Shown here piece after piece: positions 1-9,631 of a stretch of 33,393 bases of DNA (position 1 is the stretch's first letter; every line of letters begins with the position of its first letter). The notes beneath the pieces are model-generated. The model was given only the letters and a program-made list of their open reading frames with translations, made no database searches and was not told the origin of the DNA. Origin of the DNA: Arachnopeziza araneosa (lineage: Eukaryota; Ascomycota; Leotiomycetes; Helotiales; Arachnopezizaceae); the NCBI GenBank assembly GCA_003988855.1, contig QYAI01000221.1:1-33393 (forward strand). Direction: 5' to 3'. The translations under genes and the position numbers were made by a program.

Positions 1-827
1 TATATCTAGAATTATTTTGGTCTAAGATACATCGAAATGCGATTATTTTTAGTGGAGTTATATGTATTTTCGATCAGCTTGATTTTTTGCTTGGGTGGTT
101 GTCCGGTGAACCCGAGTATTAGCAACAAACTCGAGTCTCGTCTGAAGAATCTCCAAGGCTACGAATGATCGTCATGTCTTATATCCAAATTACCGTACAT
201 AAATCACAATCCAGCCACAATCCAGATTCCAAGTTTATGAACATCCAATATATCATCCTCAACATGAGTGACTCCCTCCTTTTGTACTAGGCTTAATATT
301 ATAGTGAGTAGTATCGAGGAAGTTCAGGAATCCACGAATCCAGAATACGCAGAATAACTTTCGTTGCCATCTAGAATTATGAAAAGTGGTTGAAGAGTTG
401 AGAAAGAATTAGTGTATGGTACTTCCGCCTTTGGCGCTATACTATTCTCGGTTTTGTCTTGGTGGTGGGTCACTAATAGAAGGAAGCTTGGATGTCATGG
501 CTGTGATAAGCTGGATTATTCTTCAACTTGATATGAGAAGAGATCTGTTGAAAATCGACTTATTGAATTAGTTTTCAAAGATTTGGTTTGCGTTTCGTTG
601 TTCAATAGCAATTTGAACTTTAGTGATACACACCCCATCACCAAATTAGGTCGCCTCAACATTGGCAAATACACAGAAGAAACAGTCCTGAAAGATTATG
701 GATATTTCATTCATTCCAGACATCCCATCATTGTCTTCATGACTCGATATTGACCTGCTATATAGAACTAAAAAGGGTATATGTACTCCAACCAACGCCT
801 GTCATCAAACCTTTCAGATGTTTCTCA
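1..827. other. Intergenic, no gene seen
   Basis: AT-rich DNA downstream of the minus-strand lipase gene. I see no open frame with protein-like content, no tRNA-like B box and no repeat. The part next to the stop codon at 828 should hold the lipase 3' UTR. Confidence 0.5.
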
Positions 828-2659
828 TTATGAACGCCCCATAACGGCATTTGTAGCCAGCACCTCAATCCTCCTCGCATACAACCTCATCATATGACAC
901 ACCGGATCACCCCAAATTACTCCCCTCAATAACTCATCAGTGACAATCTGTGCCACAACACCGTCATCCATCCGCTCCTGAACTTGCTTCTTCTTGTTCG
1001 GCCTATTCTCATACCTCTCCACACCTCTCAACAACACGATCCTGCCGGGATTACTCAATGTAGCTTCAGGTACTGGCCAGTATGAGCCTGTTTCTGGAGA
1101 TGGTGCAGAGTTGGTTTTTTTAAGAGGAGGACGTATTTTCACGAGGTTGAGAGTGGAAGTGGATTTCCCGGTGAGCGGCTGTAGCTTTTGTGGCGTGACG
1201 ACTTGAACGCCACTTTGTCCTGGAGCGGGAGTGGAGTACAGATCTAGGAGAGAGCGTACGTAGGCTTTATCTGCTCGTGGGACGGGATCACCTTCATTGA
1301 CAAATGAGAGGAAGAGCGATTTGCGAAGAGCAGGTGTGGTGGGCTTAGTGAGAGGGAGGAGAGAGATAGGTGGCGCGCCGAATGTTACGCAGTGAACACG
1401 CTTGAAACAGCCGGTCAAGATATTAAGTTCTGATTCAGCCTCAGGGCTCGTGGAGAGCATATGAGAATAGAGGAGTGCGGCTACAGCTCCACCAGCGGAA
1501 TGACCCGTGATGAGGAGTGAGCATTTTGACCGACCTGGATCTTCCTGGAGTAGATGGCGTAGTCGAGCAGCAACCGGCTTGACCATTTTCTTTGCTGCTG
1601 TGAGGAAGCCTGCGTGACAATTGTTTCCGGGGTCGTCCAGGAATCCTCCTGGAGATGTAGGAACTGAGTTCAGATTCACAGCCCAATCCATGAATGTCTG
1701 CGTTCCACGGATTGCGAATACGATCGTGTTCATATCATCCATCGGAACCGATTTGATCACCATAGCCTTCGTTCCATGACGCCAATCGGAGTCCACGTGA
1801 GTTTCTCGTTCTTGACCAGCAGGTTTCGTATATACTCTTTCCGAGTATTGTGCTGCTAGACAAAGCAAGGGATATGTAGGTAGATACCTAATTTACTCTT
1901 AGAAAGAATGCAACGTTTAGATATTGACACTTACAGTTTCAGAGGAGTCAGATTGGGTGGTAGCCGCGAATTCACGTAGAGATTGACTTTTGCAAAATAG
2001 TTGGTGCTTGTAAGAGCTGAAGAGACTGAGTTGTTTACCATTCCTTTTGACTTCCCTTGGATGATTCCTCGTTCTGTGTAGCCTGTCTCTGCCTGCTGCT
2101 GTTGCAACATGGGCTGAGGTGGGACAAATATGGCCAGCTCCCGCTCATCACCACTGAATCGTTCGCCATCTATGAGAGTGATAATGGCATCAAACTTTGT
2201 TGAGATCAGGTCCACAAGTGCTGCCTCCTGATTTTGATACTGCAGGCCCTGCGCCTGTAATTGAGTGGACCCATTGTTGAATATGCTGGCGCCGGGTATG
2301 CATTCCGGAACATCGGCTGATAGTAAATTATTCATTGATGCTTTCAACTTAAGTTTGCCATTGCTGATGATGCCCGAGTTTTGGGGCCGTTGAGGTAGAG
2401 TAGGGACATAGTTTGACTGAGGTATGGCCAGCTGGTATTGCGCAGGCACGGGAGTGATCAGCCAGCCTTGTTGCTGAAGATGATGTCCCTCATATTGAAT
2501 CGGTCGCTGCTCCACGTAGATTGGATACGGCTGGTAGTCTGTCGCATACGGGACTGGTTGCGGCGGCTGTTGATTAAGAAGCGGTGCAGATGGTGACTGA
2601 AATGGAAGACTGGCCGAAGGAGGGGACGCCTGCTTCCCCTTCCTCGAAAAGATGGCCAT
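828..2659 (-). CDS. Class 3 lipase (alpha/beta hydrolase), two exons
   Basis: Joined exons are 2659-1935 and 1887-828, with a 47-bp intron (GTAAGT...TTAG), giving 594 aa. The join was chosen because it is the only acceptor that keeps frame with the GTAAGT donor. Residues 1-240 are Pro/Gln-rich and look disordered. The C-terminal 345 residues are a lipase class 3 domain (Pfam Lipase_3 type): an RGTQTFMDW oxyanion-side segment, the nucleophile elbow GHSAGG with Ser about 372, a likely catalytic Asp about 442 in NEGDPVPRA, and a likely His about 573 in DPVCHMMRL. The expected reaction is ester hydrolysis of acylglycerols or phospholipids. There is no signal peptide at the N-terminus, so an intracellular enzyme is likely; the substrate is unknown. 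A Lys-rich stretch (NKKKQ) lies between the Asp and the His. Nothing links it to the neighbouring allantoin-type genes. Confidence 0.85.
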
Positions 2660-3433
2660 GGTTGACCCCGCGGCTCGGTGATCCTGGCAGGTCGGCCTCG
2701 AGGCTGTAACTATCTTCTCCTCCGCATCGAAAATATTTCACACACAAGATGGCTTTGTGTGCGATATATCAGAATGATTTGAGAGAAGTGGGATGGACAA
2801 AGTGTTGAGAAGAAAGAGAAGAAAGAAGAAGTTCATCGCGGTAAGGCCAGGAACTTAAAGTCTGCCCTGGAAGCCTTGCTCAGAAGCCTACAAGCTGTTG
2901 ATTCGATGATTCGTTCTGGCTCCGCCCCAATGTTGCTATTTCAGGGGGCCCCAGTGTGGCGCCCGCAAGTTTGAGTCGACGAGAGCGAACCAGACGAGAA
3001 TCCTCATGCAACGGTGCATGTGCTTCGGATGCGAAACGTTGTCCCAATTCGTTTTGCTTATGCAGAGATATGCAGCGCGATGCAGTGATACATAAATGCC
3101 CTTGTGAATGGTAACCAGAATCCCCAAGAAGCCAATTGCCATATGGTACCAGAGCTCTAAGCGCTGATTGCACAGTGCGCTTTCCAATAGAGCCGTTTCT
3201 GAATATGAGTAAAAGAAAACCATCATTACTCCGAAAATGACAGAACTCTACCACCAATGGATATGTGCATTTATTGACACACTGATTCAACTTCTTTTTA
3301 GACAGATGTTCAATTTACCTTGTCGAGGTACTCATCAGACAATCAACGCTATTTCGACTGGCGAGCAGAAACGTGGAATCCAGAAAGAGCATCGTCAGAA
3401 GATTCATTCTATAGTCGTCTGTACCATTGTGGC
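2660..3433. promoter_or_regulatory. Lipase upstream region and racemase 3' flank
   Basis: Upstream of the lipase ATG, a purine-rich tract at about 2805-2832 reads as a CT-rich tract on the lipase strand, as often seen just before fungal transcription starts. The rest (2880-3433) has several overlapping open frames on both strands, none with recognisable protein content. I treat it as non-coding DNA that includes the 3' UTR of the racemase-like gene. Confidence 0.4.
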
Positions 3434-4227
3434 CTAAACCCCCATCCGAAGTAATCCATATAAATCCAAGATTCCTGCTTGAAGGGGATCGATCACTTTC
3501 AACTTCCGACGCTTCTCGTGTCCTAATTCCATCTCCCAGGCTTCATGAATCCAACTCTCCATTCCGAGAAGGATAGCACCGCCTAAACAGACTACAGCGA
3601 CATTTCCTTGACTCAAAAGATCTCTAGTCGCTCGGATAACTTTGCCTCGTGCAACCAGTCGATTTTCGAAGCGTAGATCGTCAAGGGCAACGCCGGTAGC
3701 AAAAACACCACTAAAAACTTCTGGTGTTGTTTCACCAGCTCCCAAGTAACGTTTGACGCCAATGGACAGTAAGTCAATCCAACAGTCCCCAGTAGTGATG
3801 ATTCCAAACTTTGATTCGGATGGTAGAATGCTCAATGCGGTCGAGATGCTGCTCCCGAAGATACCAAGGACGGGCTTTTGTCCTACAAGTGACTGTAGCT
3901 TGAAAGTGAGCGGATGGTCAGCATAACAGGCAACCAGATACCCATCATAATTATGCAATAGCTGTCCAAGTTCCGGGAGACAAAGGAGTGTGCTCTCATC
4001 GAGATGACTTTGTGTCTGAATGATTGATGGGCCAGACGAGGCAGTCCAGTAAGAGACTGTTGTCTAGAGAAATTTCTCAGCAGGATTGTTTGAATCAACG
4101 TTATCACGGAAAGATGAACTACATTGTTCAAGCCAAGCTTGGTGATTATCGGCCTGAACCTGCTCGTGACGGAAGTGCTTGTATTTGGATTTATGACCAG
4201 GATCCGAAATTCATTAGAGCCGTTCAT
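3434..4227 (-). CDS. Asp/Glu/hydantoin racemase family (DCG1/HpxA-like), two exons
   Basis: Exons 4227-4123 and 4063-3434, with a 59-bp intron (GTAGTT...CTCTAG), give 244 aa. An alternative donor GTTCAT at 4119 would add one Val. The N-terminal ILVINPNTS is the family hallmark, followed by an SGPS segment, LVACYADHPL carrying the first catalytic Cys (about Cys81), and GIITTGDCW. The bacterial relative HpxA is an allantoin racemase; yeast DCG1 lies in the nitrogen-regulated DAL gene group. Oddity: the family's second catalytic Cys (the CLGCAGM motif) reads VCLGGAILLGM here, so Gly197 replaces it; a Cys remains three residues before. The protein may have altered or no racemase activity. It is divergent from the Zn2Cys6 regulator and near a PuuE-type allantoinase and an NCS1 permease, which supports a role in hydantoin/allantoin metabolism. 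Confidence 0.85.
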
Positions 4228-4736
4228 ATTGTCGAGGAGAAAAGATTTCGATATTCGTACGATCAGTATGATAAGATGTGCAATTGGTCTTCGCCTCCAA
4301 TTCCCAATAAGTTTCCAAATTCAACAAAAGAAAATACATCAAAATCTTTATTGCTGTTAGAATTAACAACACTTGTGTTGCGTCGATGAAAAGACTTACG
4401 ATTCACTTCCCAACTTGCAACATGTGTCGAGATTATATAGGAGTGCAAGCTGGAAAATGATTCGTGGGAGAGGAAAGCAAGATAGATGTTTTTGCTTTTT
4501 GGAGCTAGACCTTTATGGGAAAGCTCCTCCGCCACCTAGCCTCCCACGATTCTGGTTGCTCCCGTCGAATCAGGTATGCTTCAGTCACATGTATCTTGAC
4601 CAACCTCAACTCCGATGTTTCTAGCGACAGTACTCTGAAAATGAATGAAAACTAAAGTAAATTGAAAGGGCAAACACTGTCGCACTACAGAAGCCTTATC
4701 CTTGTCCTTGTCCTTATCTTTCATCCAGATGCGATC
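4228..4736. promoter_or_regulatory. Shared promoter of racemase and Zn2Cys6 regulator
   Basis: This 509-bp divergent intergenic region has GATA-factor (AreA/Gln3-type HGATAR) motifs: TGATAA at 4269-4274, AGATAG at 4480-4485, and AGATAA on the minus strand at 4714-4719, 18 bases before the regulator ATG. A short CCTTGT tandem occurs around 4697-4712. GATA motifs are short and frequent, so this is only suggestive of nitrogen control. Confidence 0.4.
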
Positions 4737-7010
4737 ATGCCCACCGGACTCGACAGCAGTCAGCTGATCCCAGCGCTTGCACAGATAACGGGTGCCAACT
4801 CGAAAAGAGCACCAAAGATCAAGCGAGATAGACCGTGTGATGAATGCAGGAGGAGAAAGAATCGGTGCATCAAGGTTGCTGGCAAGCCCAATCTCTGTGT
4901 ATTATGCCAAGCACGTTCAGGAAATTGCACATTTGTTCAAAGTCCACCACCAAAGAAGCGAAGACGACTCGATGAAGGTAATAGCCCTGTGGCTCCAAAG
5001 CCACGGTGAGTTTGGCTCAAAGATAATACCTTGAAAGTGTTGCTGATAGATTGTACTTGCAAGCTCGCCCAGAGAGGTGCCTCAGAATGTCAAAGTTGTC
5101 AGTCCAGGAGCACCACTGGATGATGCAAATATACCAGGGCCTTCATTACTGAAATCAACCCTTGGCCATCGCAGCCATCAATCGAATGAGTGGCTAGGTG
5201 TGACGGCAGAATATGATCCCATTCTTATCAACCTCTCAAGGTTCAATCCTAAGGGCGAATCCATCAACACATCTGGCGACACTTTACGCCGCGTTAACCT
5301 ACAGACTCATTTTGTTATGAGATCTGACACCCAAGATGAAGTGAACCAGAGAACGCAGTACCTTGATGCTATCGAAAGGACTGTCGCCCCTCATGGCCCA
5401 GCCTTACTTGATATCTATTTTCGCATAGTGCATCCTAGCTATCCAATCCTTCACAAAAAAGTTATGCTAGAAAAATATAATCGAACTTATCGTGAGCTCA
5501 GTCCAATTTGCTTAGCTGCGGTTTACATATTAGCATTGAATTGGTGGTCGTACAGCCCGAACCTCATCAGGAATACCAAACCAAATGTCCAGGAGCTTGA
5601 AAAGCTCTTTCCAAAAATGATGGCTGAAAGCTATCTTCGTCCAAGGGTTTCGGACATTCAAGGAGGCTTGATTTTTCTTCAGCGCCCAGGTGGTAGTTCT
5701 TGGACCTTGACAGGTCAACTTGTGGGAATGGGTCAAAGTCTGGGCTTACACTTGGAATGCTCAGATTGGCGATTACCAGAGTGGGAAAGAGCTTTAAGGA
5801 AACGCCTTGCCTGGGCGTTGTTTATACAAGACAAATGGGGTTCTCTAATTCATAGCCGACCTCAATACATTGTCCAAGACAATTGGGATGTTAGGCCAGT
5901 GGAGAAGAAGGATTTCCCAGAAACAGCCAAGGACGATGACGATCAGGAAGGATCTGCTGAGGTTGAAAAGGGAATGTTAATGTTCACTCACCTTATTTCC
6001 TTATCTCAAATCCTTTCTGAGATACTAAGTACGTTTTTCACTTTAAAGGCAATGAGGGGTAAAGGAAATACCATGGAAATTCTCGATTTGGCAAAGCCTT
6101 TACAGATTAGACTGAAATTCTGGTACTCTCAACTGCCACCGAGTCTTGCAATTGAAGAAACCAAAGCACGCAAGTAAGAGATTTTCTTGGAACACGCTCA
6201 AGACTTTCACGTAATTTTAACCACGAGTTAGAATTTTCAAGTATTTAGTAAAATCAATGCTAATTCCTGAATTTTAGGCTATCATCAACAGGCTATCTTC
6301 ATCTTGCATACTTCGCCGCAGAAGTGACATTGCATCGAGCAATACTTCGATCGCTGGATGCTAACAATACTAATCAAAATCTCAGACTTATTACGAGAAA
6401 CGCAGCCAGAATGAGATTCGCTTCAGCAATTGAGTTTGTTAAAAAGCTGAAGCCAGAGCACCTGCAAAGCTTTTGGTTCTTTGCTTCAAGGACCAATCTT
6501 GCAATTATTGGAACTTTTGGAAGTATACTTTGGGCAACAAGTGAGACGAATGAGGAATGCGAGTTTTACCGATCTCAATTAGCAGAGTACCGTTGGACAT
6601 TGAGGGTCAGCAGTACTGCTGCTGATTTTATGAAGTTTACTGTCAATATGCTCGATGATAGCCCTGTGTTTATGACAGACGAAGAGTTAAGCACAGCTGC
6701 TGAAACACGACAATCTCCAATCCATCAAACAGCCGACACAGAGCTGCAAGACGAGCCTGCTCAAGATTACGCTGACGCAGCATCGAATCCCAATCTCGAT
6801 TATGGTGGTAATTACAATGGCAATCAATACTGGTCAGATTACGAAGCTTATGGGCTTGTAACCAATCCAGGAATTTCTTGGGATAACGGAGCATCGGCTG
6901 GGCAGCCTCCATCCGAGGGCTGGGTATATAATTTTGAGAACATATCTGGAGGGAGTACAGTGCTCGAGCAGAATTCACCTAGAGATCTTGGTTGCCGAAT
7001 GACAAGTTAG
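4737..7010 (+). CDS. Zn2Cys6 transcription factor, Dal81/TamA-like, three exons
   Basis: Exons 4737-5005, 5073-6173 and 6278-7010 give 700 aa. A second usable acceptor (exon 2 from 5064) would add three residues. The start is the first ATG in the frame. Residues 34-64 form a canonical binuclear zinc cluster, Cys34-x2-Cys37-x6-Cys44-x9-Cys54-x2-Cys57-x6-Cys64, followed by a basic patch (PPPKKRRRL). The middle carries the fungal-specific transcription factor domain (Fungal_trans): YFRIVHPSYPILHKK, then GMGQSLGLHLECSDW and RKRLAWALFIQDKWGSL. CTFV followed by a basic stretch, and ALFIQDKW, resemble Dal81/TamA, coactivators of nitrogen-source genes; this assignment is from memory of the family. 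The C-terminus is Asn/Gly/Tyr-rich and may be an activation region. It lies between the racemase-like gene (divergent) and the allantoinase (convergent, 103 bp apart), so it is the natural candidate to control the cluster. Confidence 0.88.
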
Positions 7011-7113
7011 GTCCCTCATAACATATAAAAATTGATTTCATCTTGCAAATCACATGAAGCAACATAATGTAGGGTTGGAATTTTAGCATACTAGAAAATT
7101 TGTTTCTCGTATC

Positions 7114-8441
7114 CTACATCTGTGGCTTTTGGTATGGAAATTTATTCCGCCAATGTTCTGCAATTTCTTGTCTTGTCGTGACCCAAACTCCCTCCTTCTG
7201 CGAAATATACTTCACAAACCTCTCAAGCCCGGCAAAGCGACCTGGTTTCCCGCTCACACGGCAGTGTAAACCAATTGTCATCATCTTAGCCTTTCCTGTT
7301 CCGCCTTCGGCATAGAGAACGTCAAAGGAGTCTTGGAGATATTCCTGGAAAGCTGCAGTAGAGCCAAAACCGCCGGACGCGACTTGGAAGCGCAAATCAT
7401 TGACATCATATCTATGTCTCCATATCAGCATGGCATTCTCATGGAAGAAGTCGCTCATTCGGAAGGCCTCTACAGGTCATAGATAATACAGGGTGTGTAT
7501 CCACTTACGTATACGGCACCATGAGCATACCTTTCGGCTCTTTGCTCTTTTTTTCTGCAGGAACGTCGACCCAAAACGGCAGATCGTCAGAGAAGGCATC
7601 CGAAGAATATATCAACGGAATCTTCTGCTCTTCATGCACTTCGTGGATCAAAGCCTTTGAGTGTGGGGAGCAACGCCCAATGAACCACCCAGCTGGATAG
7701 ACTCCACAGCTTGCCTTGAGAGAATGCAACTGGCGAGTGATATATTGTTTCTCTTCTGCAGGAGACATGTTATGATACGGGACCCATCTAGCTTACATGT
7801 ATCAGCTCAACTCCAAGTCATAGCTGTTAAGCTTAACAATCTCTCGGACATGAAATCTTCTTTAAATTCTCATTCCAAAGGACCAGCACTTACCGGTAGC
7901 CATGACTGGCGATTTCATGCCCGCCCTCCACAAACGCCTTCGCAACGGCCGGATTTTTCTCCAGCGCTTGGCCCACGGCATAGACAGTGACTTTCAACTT
8001 ACTCTTCTCAAACATGTTCAATAGGCGCCATACACCGACTCGAGCTCCATATTCATAGTCCGATTCGATCTTCGGATCGCGCGAGCCTATTCGCTTTGGG
8101 ACATCTGGCATTTCCCACATGTGTGATTCCGTTTGGTGATCCCCCGAGAGAAGTGACCTTTCTCCGCCCTGTATGGTTCTCAGTACATGAGCTTGGATTA
8201 TAAACTCGATGAGCAATGTGTGCAAAACATGAGCTCAACCTACTTCTTCATAGTTTATCACAAAACTCACGGCTATTTTTGCACCACCTGGCCATTGAGG
8301 ATCAACCGAATCCCGGCCATACCCTATAAGGTCCCTTGGAAAGTCATATTTAGTTCCTTGGTTAGGATCCGCATTTGATGCGTCGAGACTCAGCGCAACA
8401 TGATCAACGGCTTGTAAGGGTGAAGAACGAAACATATTCAT
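7114..8441 (-). CDS. PuuE-type allantoinase (polysaccharide-deacetylase fold), four exons
   Basis: Exons 8441-8244, 8168-7894, 7787-7509 and 7411-7114 give 349 aa, with introns of 75, 106 and 97 bp. The start is the first ATG in frame; a second ATG lies two codons later. The core matches the PuuE family along its whole length: YDFPRDLIGYGR near residue 32, WPGGAKIAVSFVINYEEGGE, YEYGARVGVWRLL, a VTVYAVGQALEKNP segment, EIASHGYRW, AGWFIGRCSPHS, YSSDAFSDDLPFWV, VPYTYDVNDLRF and GLHCRVSGKPGR. PuuE enzymes hydrolyse the hydantoin ring of (S)-allantoin to allantoate without sharing the fold of the classical amidohydrolase allantoinase (Dal1). Chitin deacetylase is the main misannotation risk: the fold is shared, but there is no signal peptide and the PuuE motifs are specific. 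It shares a promoter region with the NCS1 permease. Confidence 0.88.
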
Positions 8442-9631
8442 TATTTCTCTAGAAGCAAACCCAAAATTTACAAAAAAGTCATAAAAAAGATATTGTCGAA
8501 GGTGGGCAGGATGATCGAGCAAAGTTCCAAAGCCAAAAAGAAGCTTTCTCCTGGATTGCTATGTGATTGGTGCTTAGTTACTTATCCCGCGGGCAGGCTC
8601 ATGAGTTATCTGGGAAAGGACCCCCCCCGGCCGGGGACAGATATTGGCCCATTTCTTAATCTGACGTTTCCGGGCTCTTGTTGATCGAGAGTAATGATAT
8701 CTCAAAGACTCGTTTTGAACACACGGGTCACAAAAGGTCGTGAATGGTGTTGTGACAGTTTATGAATCAATACGATCACCAGGATGTAATACTTAGTGGC
8801 ACACTTCTATGCTTTGAATAGTTAAACAAATATCGACTATATACAAATATAATTTTTTTTTGGGGAAGAACACTAAGTTATTGTCCATGTTATGTTATTA
8901 AAGACTTGTCGAAACTATTTTGAAAGTCGAAATTTAATATAATCTAAATTTTTTTTACAACCTGCTACAAATTATTACAAGGCCTGGTAGAAGTTATAAT
9001 TAAATAGACTATATTCGCCCTTTCTTCCCTAGTCATTCTTGCTTTATCTTCTCTCTTTTTGGTCTCTTATTCTCACGTAAATTATTTTTGAATGGGACGG
9101 CTTCCTAGAACAGAGTTGAACGAAGATATCTTCTCTTACGATGTACGAGTTTATACGAAGATAGACGAAGCTTCACTTATAATCATTGATTTCATGTTAG
9201 AACAGACAATTCCAACATTGGATTTATTGGTAGATTTCCAGACCATACCGCTCATTCTATCGTTCCTTACCCCACAGTCACGTTGGATGCATTTCAGCCC
9301 GCTTTCTGAGCCCGCGGGGCAATGCGGGCTCATCCAAGTCCCCGCCACTATCGTTCGCTAACGAAGCGACCCCCCTTCGAGCCCGACAGCTGCCCCCGCG
9401 GGCCCACACTTATCTCCCTATTCAGTGAGCTCGAACGGATTCGAGTGGTTGACCAAAACAAATCGTAGCATGAGTTCATTGAGTACGCTGCTTGGATATA
9501 CAAGTATGAAATGTATATAAGGATTGTCTCTCCTTGTGCCGATCTTTTTAGATAGGCTCTGGATATTGAAATCCGGGAGTCAGCTTCTGGTATCTCGTTT
9601 CACGCCCACTTTCATCCAGAAGCCGTTCAAG
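8442..9631. promoter_or_regulatory. Shared promoter of allantoinase and NCS1 permease
   Basis: This is a 1,190-bp divergent region. GATA-factor motifs are AGATAA (minus strand) at 8606-8611, 9044-9049 and 9410-9415, and AGATAG (plus) at 9159-9164. A perfect inverted repeat, CTCGAA-CGGA-TTCGAG, lies at 9430-9445, about 190 bases before the permease ATG. A GC palindrome (CCCCGGCCGGGG) lies around 8623-8636. A TATATAA box is at 9514-9520, 112 bases before the ATG. A diverged dispersed repeat copy occupies 8770-8937. The 89-codon open frame at 9092-9361 has no recognisable product and I do not call it. Confidence 0.45.
8770..8937 (+). repeat. Dispersed repeat, copy A
   Basis: By eye this aligns over about 168 bases with 27849-28014 in the same orientation. 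Shared landmarks are CACACTTCTAT, GTTAAACAAA/ATTAAACAAA, AGTTATTGTC, and the end ATTTAA. The copies differ at many sites, including apparent C/T changes, so they are old. No coding capacity or terminal repeats are visible; it may be a fragment of a non-autonomous element. Confidence 0.55.

Noticed and set aside
2880..3290. 136-codon minus-strand open frame between lipase and racemase genes
   Set aside because: Competes with another open frame on the same strand; no motif or protein-like pattern.
4024..4535. Open frames on both strands inside and beside the racemase first exon and its promoter
   Set aside because: Partly antisense shadows of the racemase gene; the rest lies in the divergent promoter without recognisable product.
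7114..8441. Chitin deacetylase as identity of the deacetylase-fold protein
   Set aside because: No signal peptide, and the whole chain follows PuuE allantoinase motifs rather than secreted chitin deacetylases.
9092..9361. 89-codon plus-strand open frame between allantoinase and permease
   Set aside because: No recognisable family, no start context I can trust, and next to a degenerate repeat; left as promoter DNA.
9350..9365. TCGCT-AACGA-AGCGA hairpin upstream of the permease
   Set aside because: Five-base stem, no context to support an attenuator or operator.
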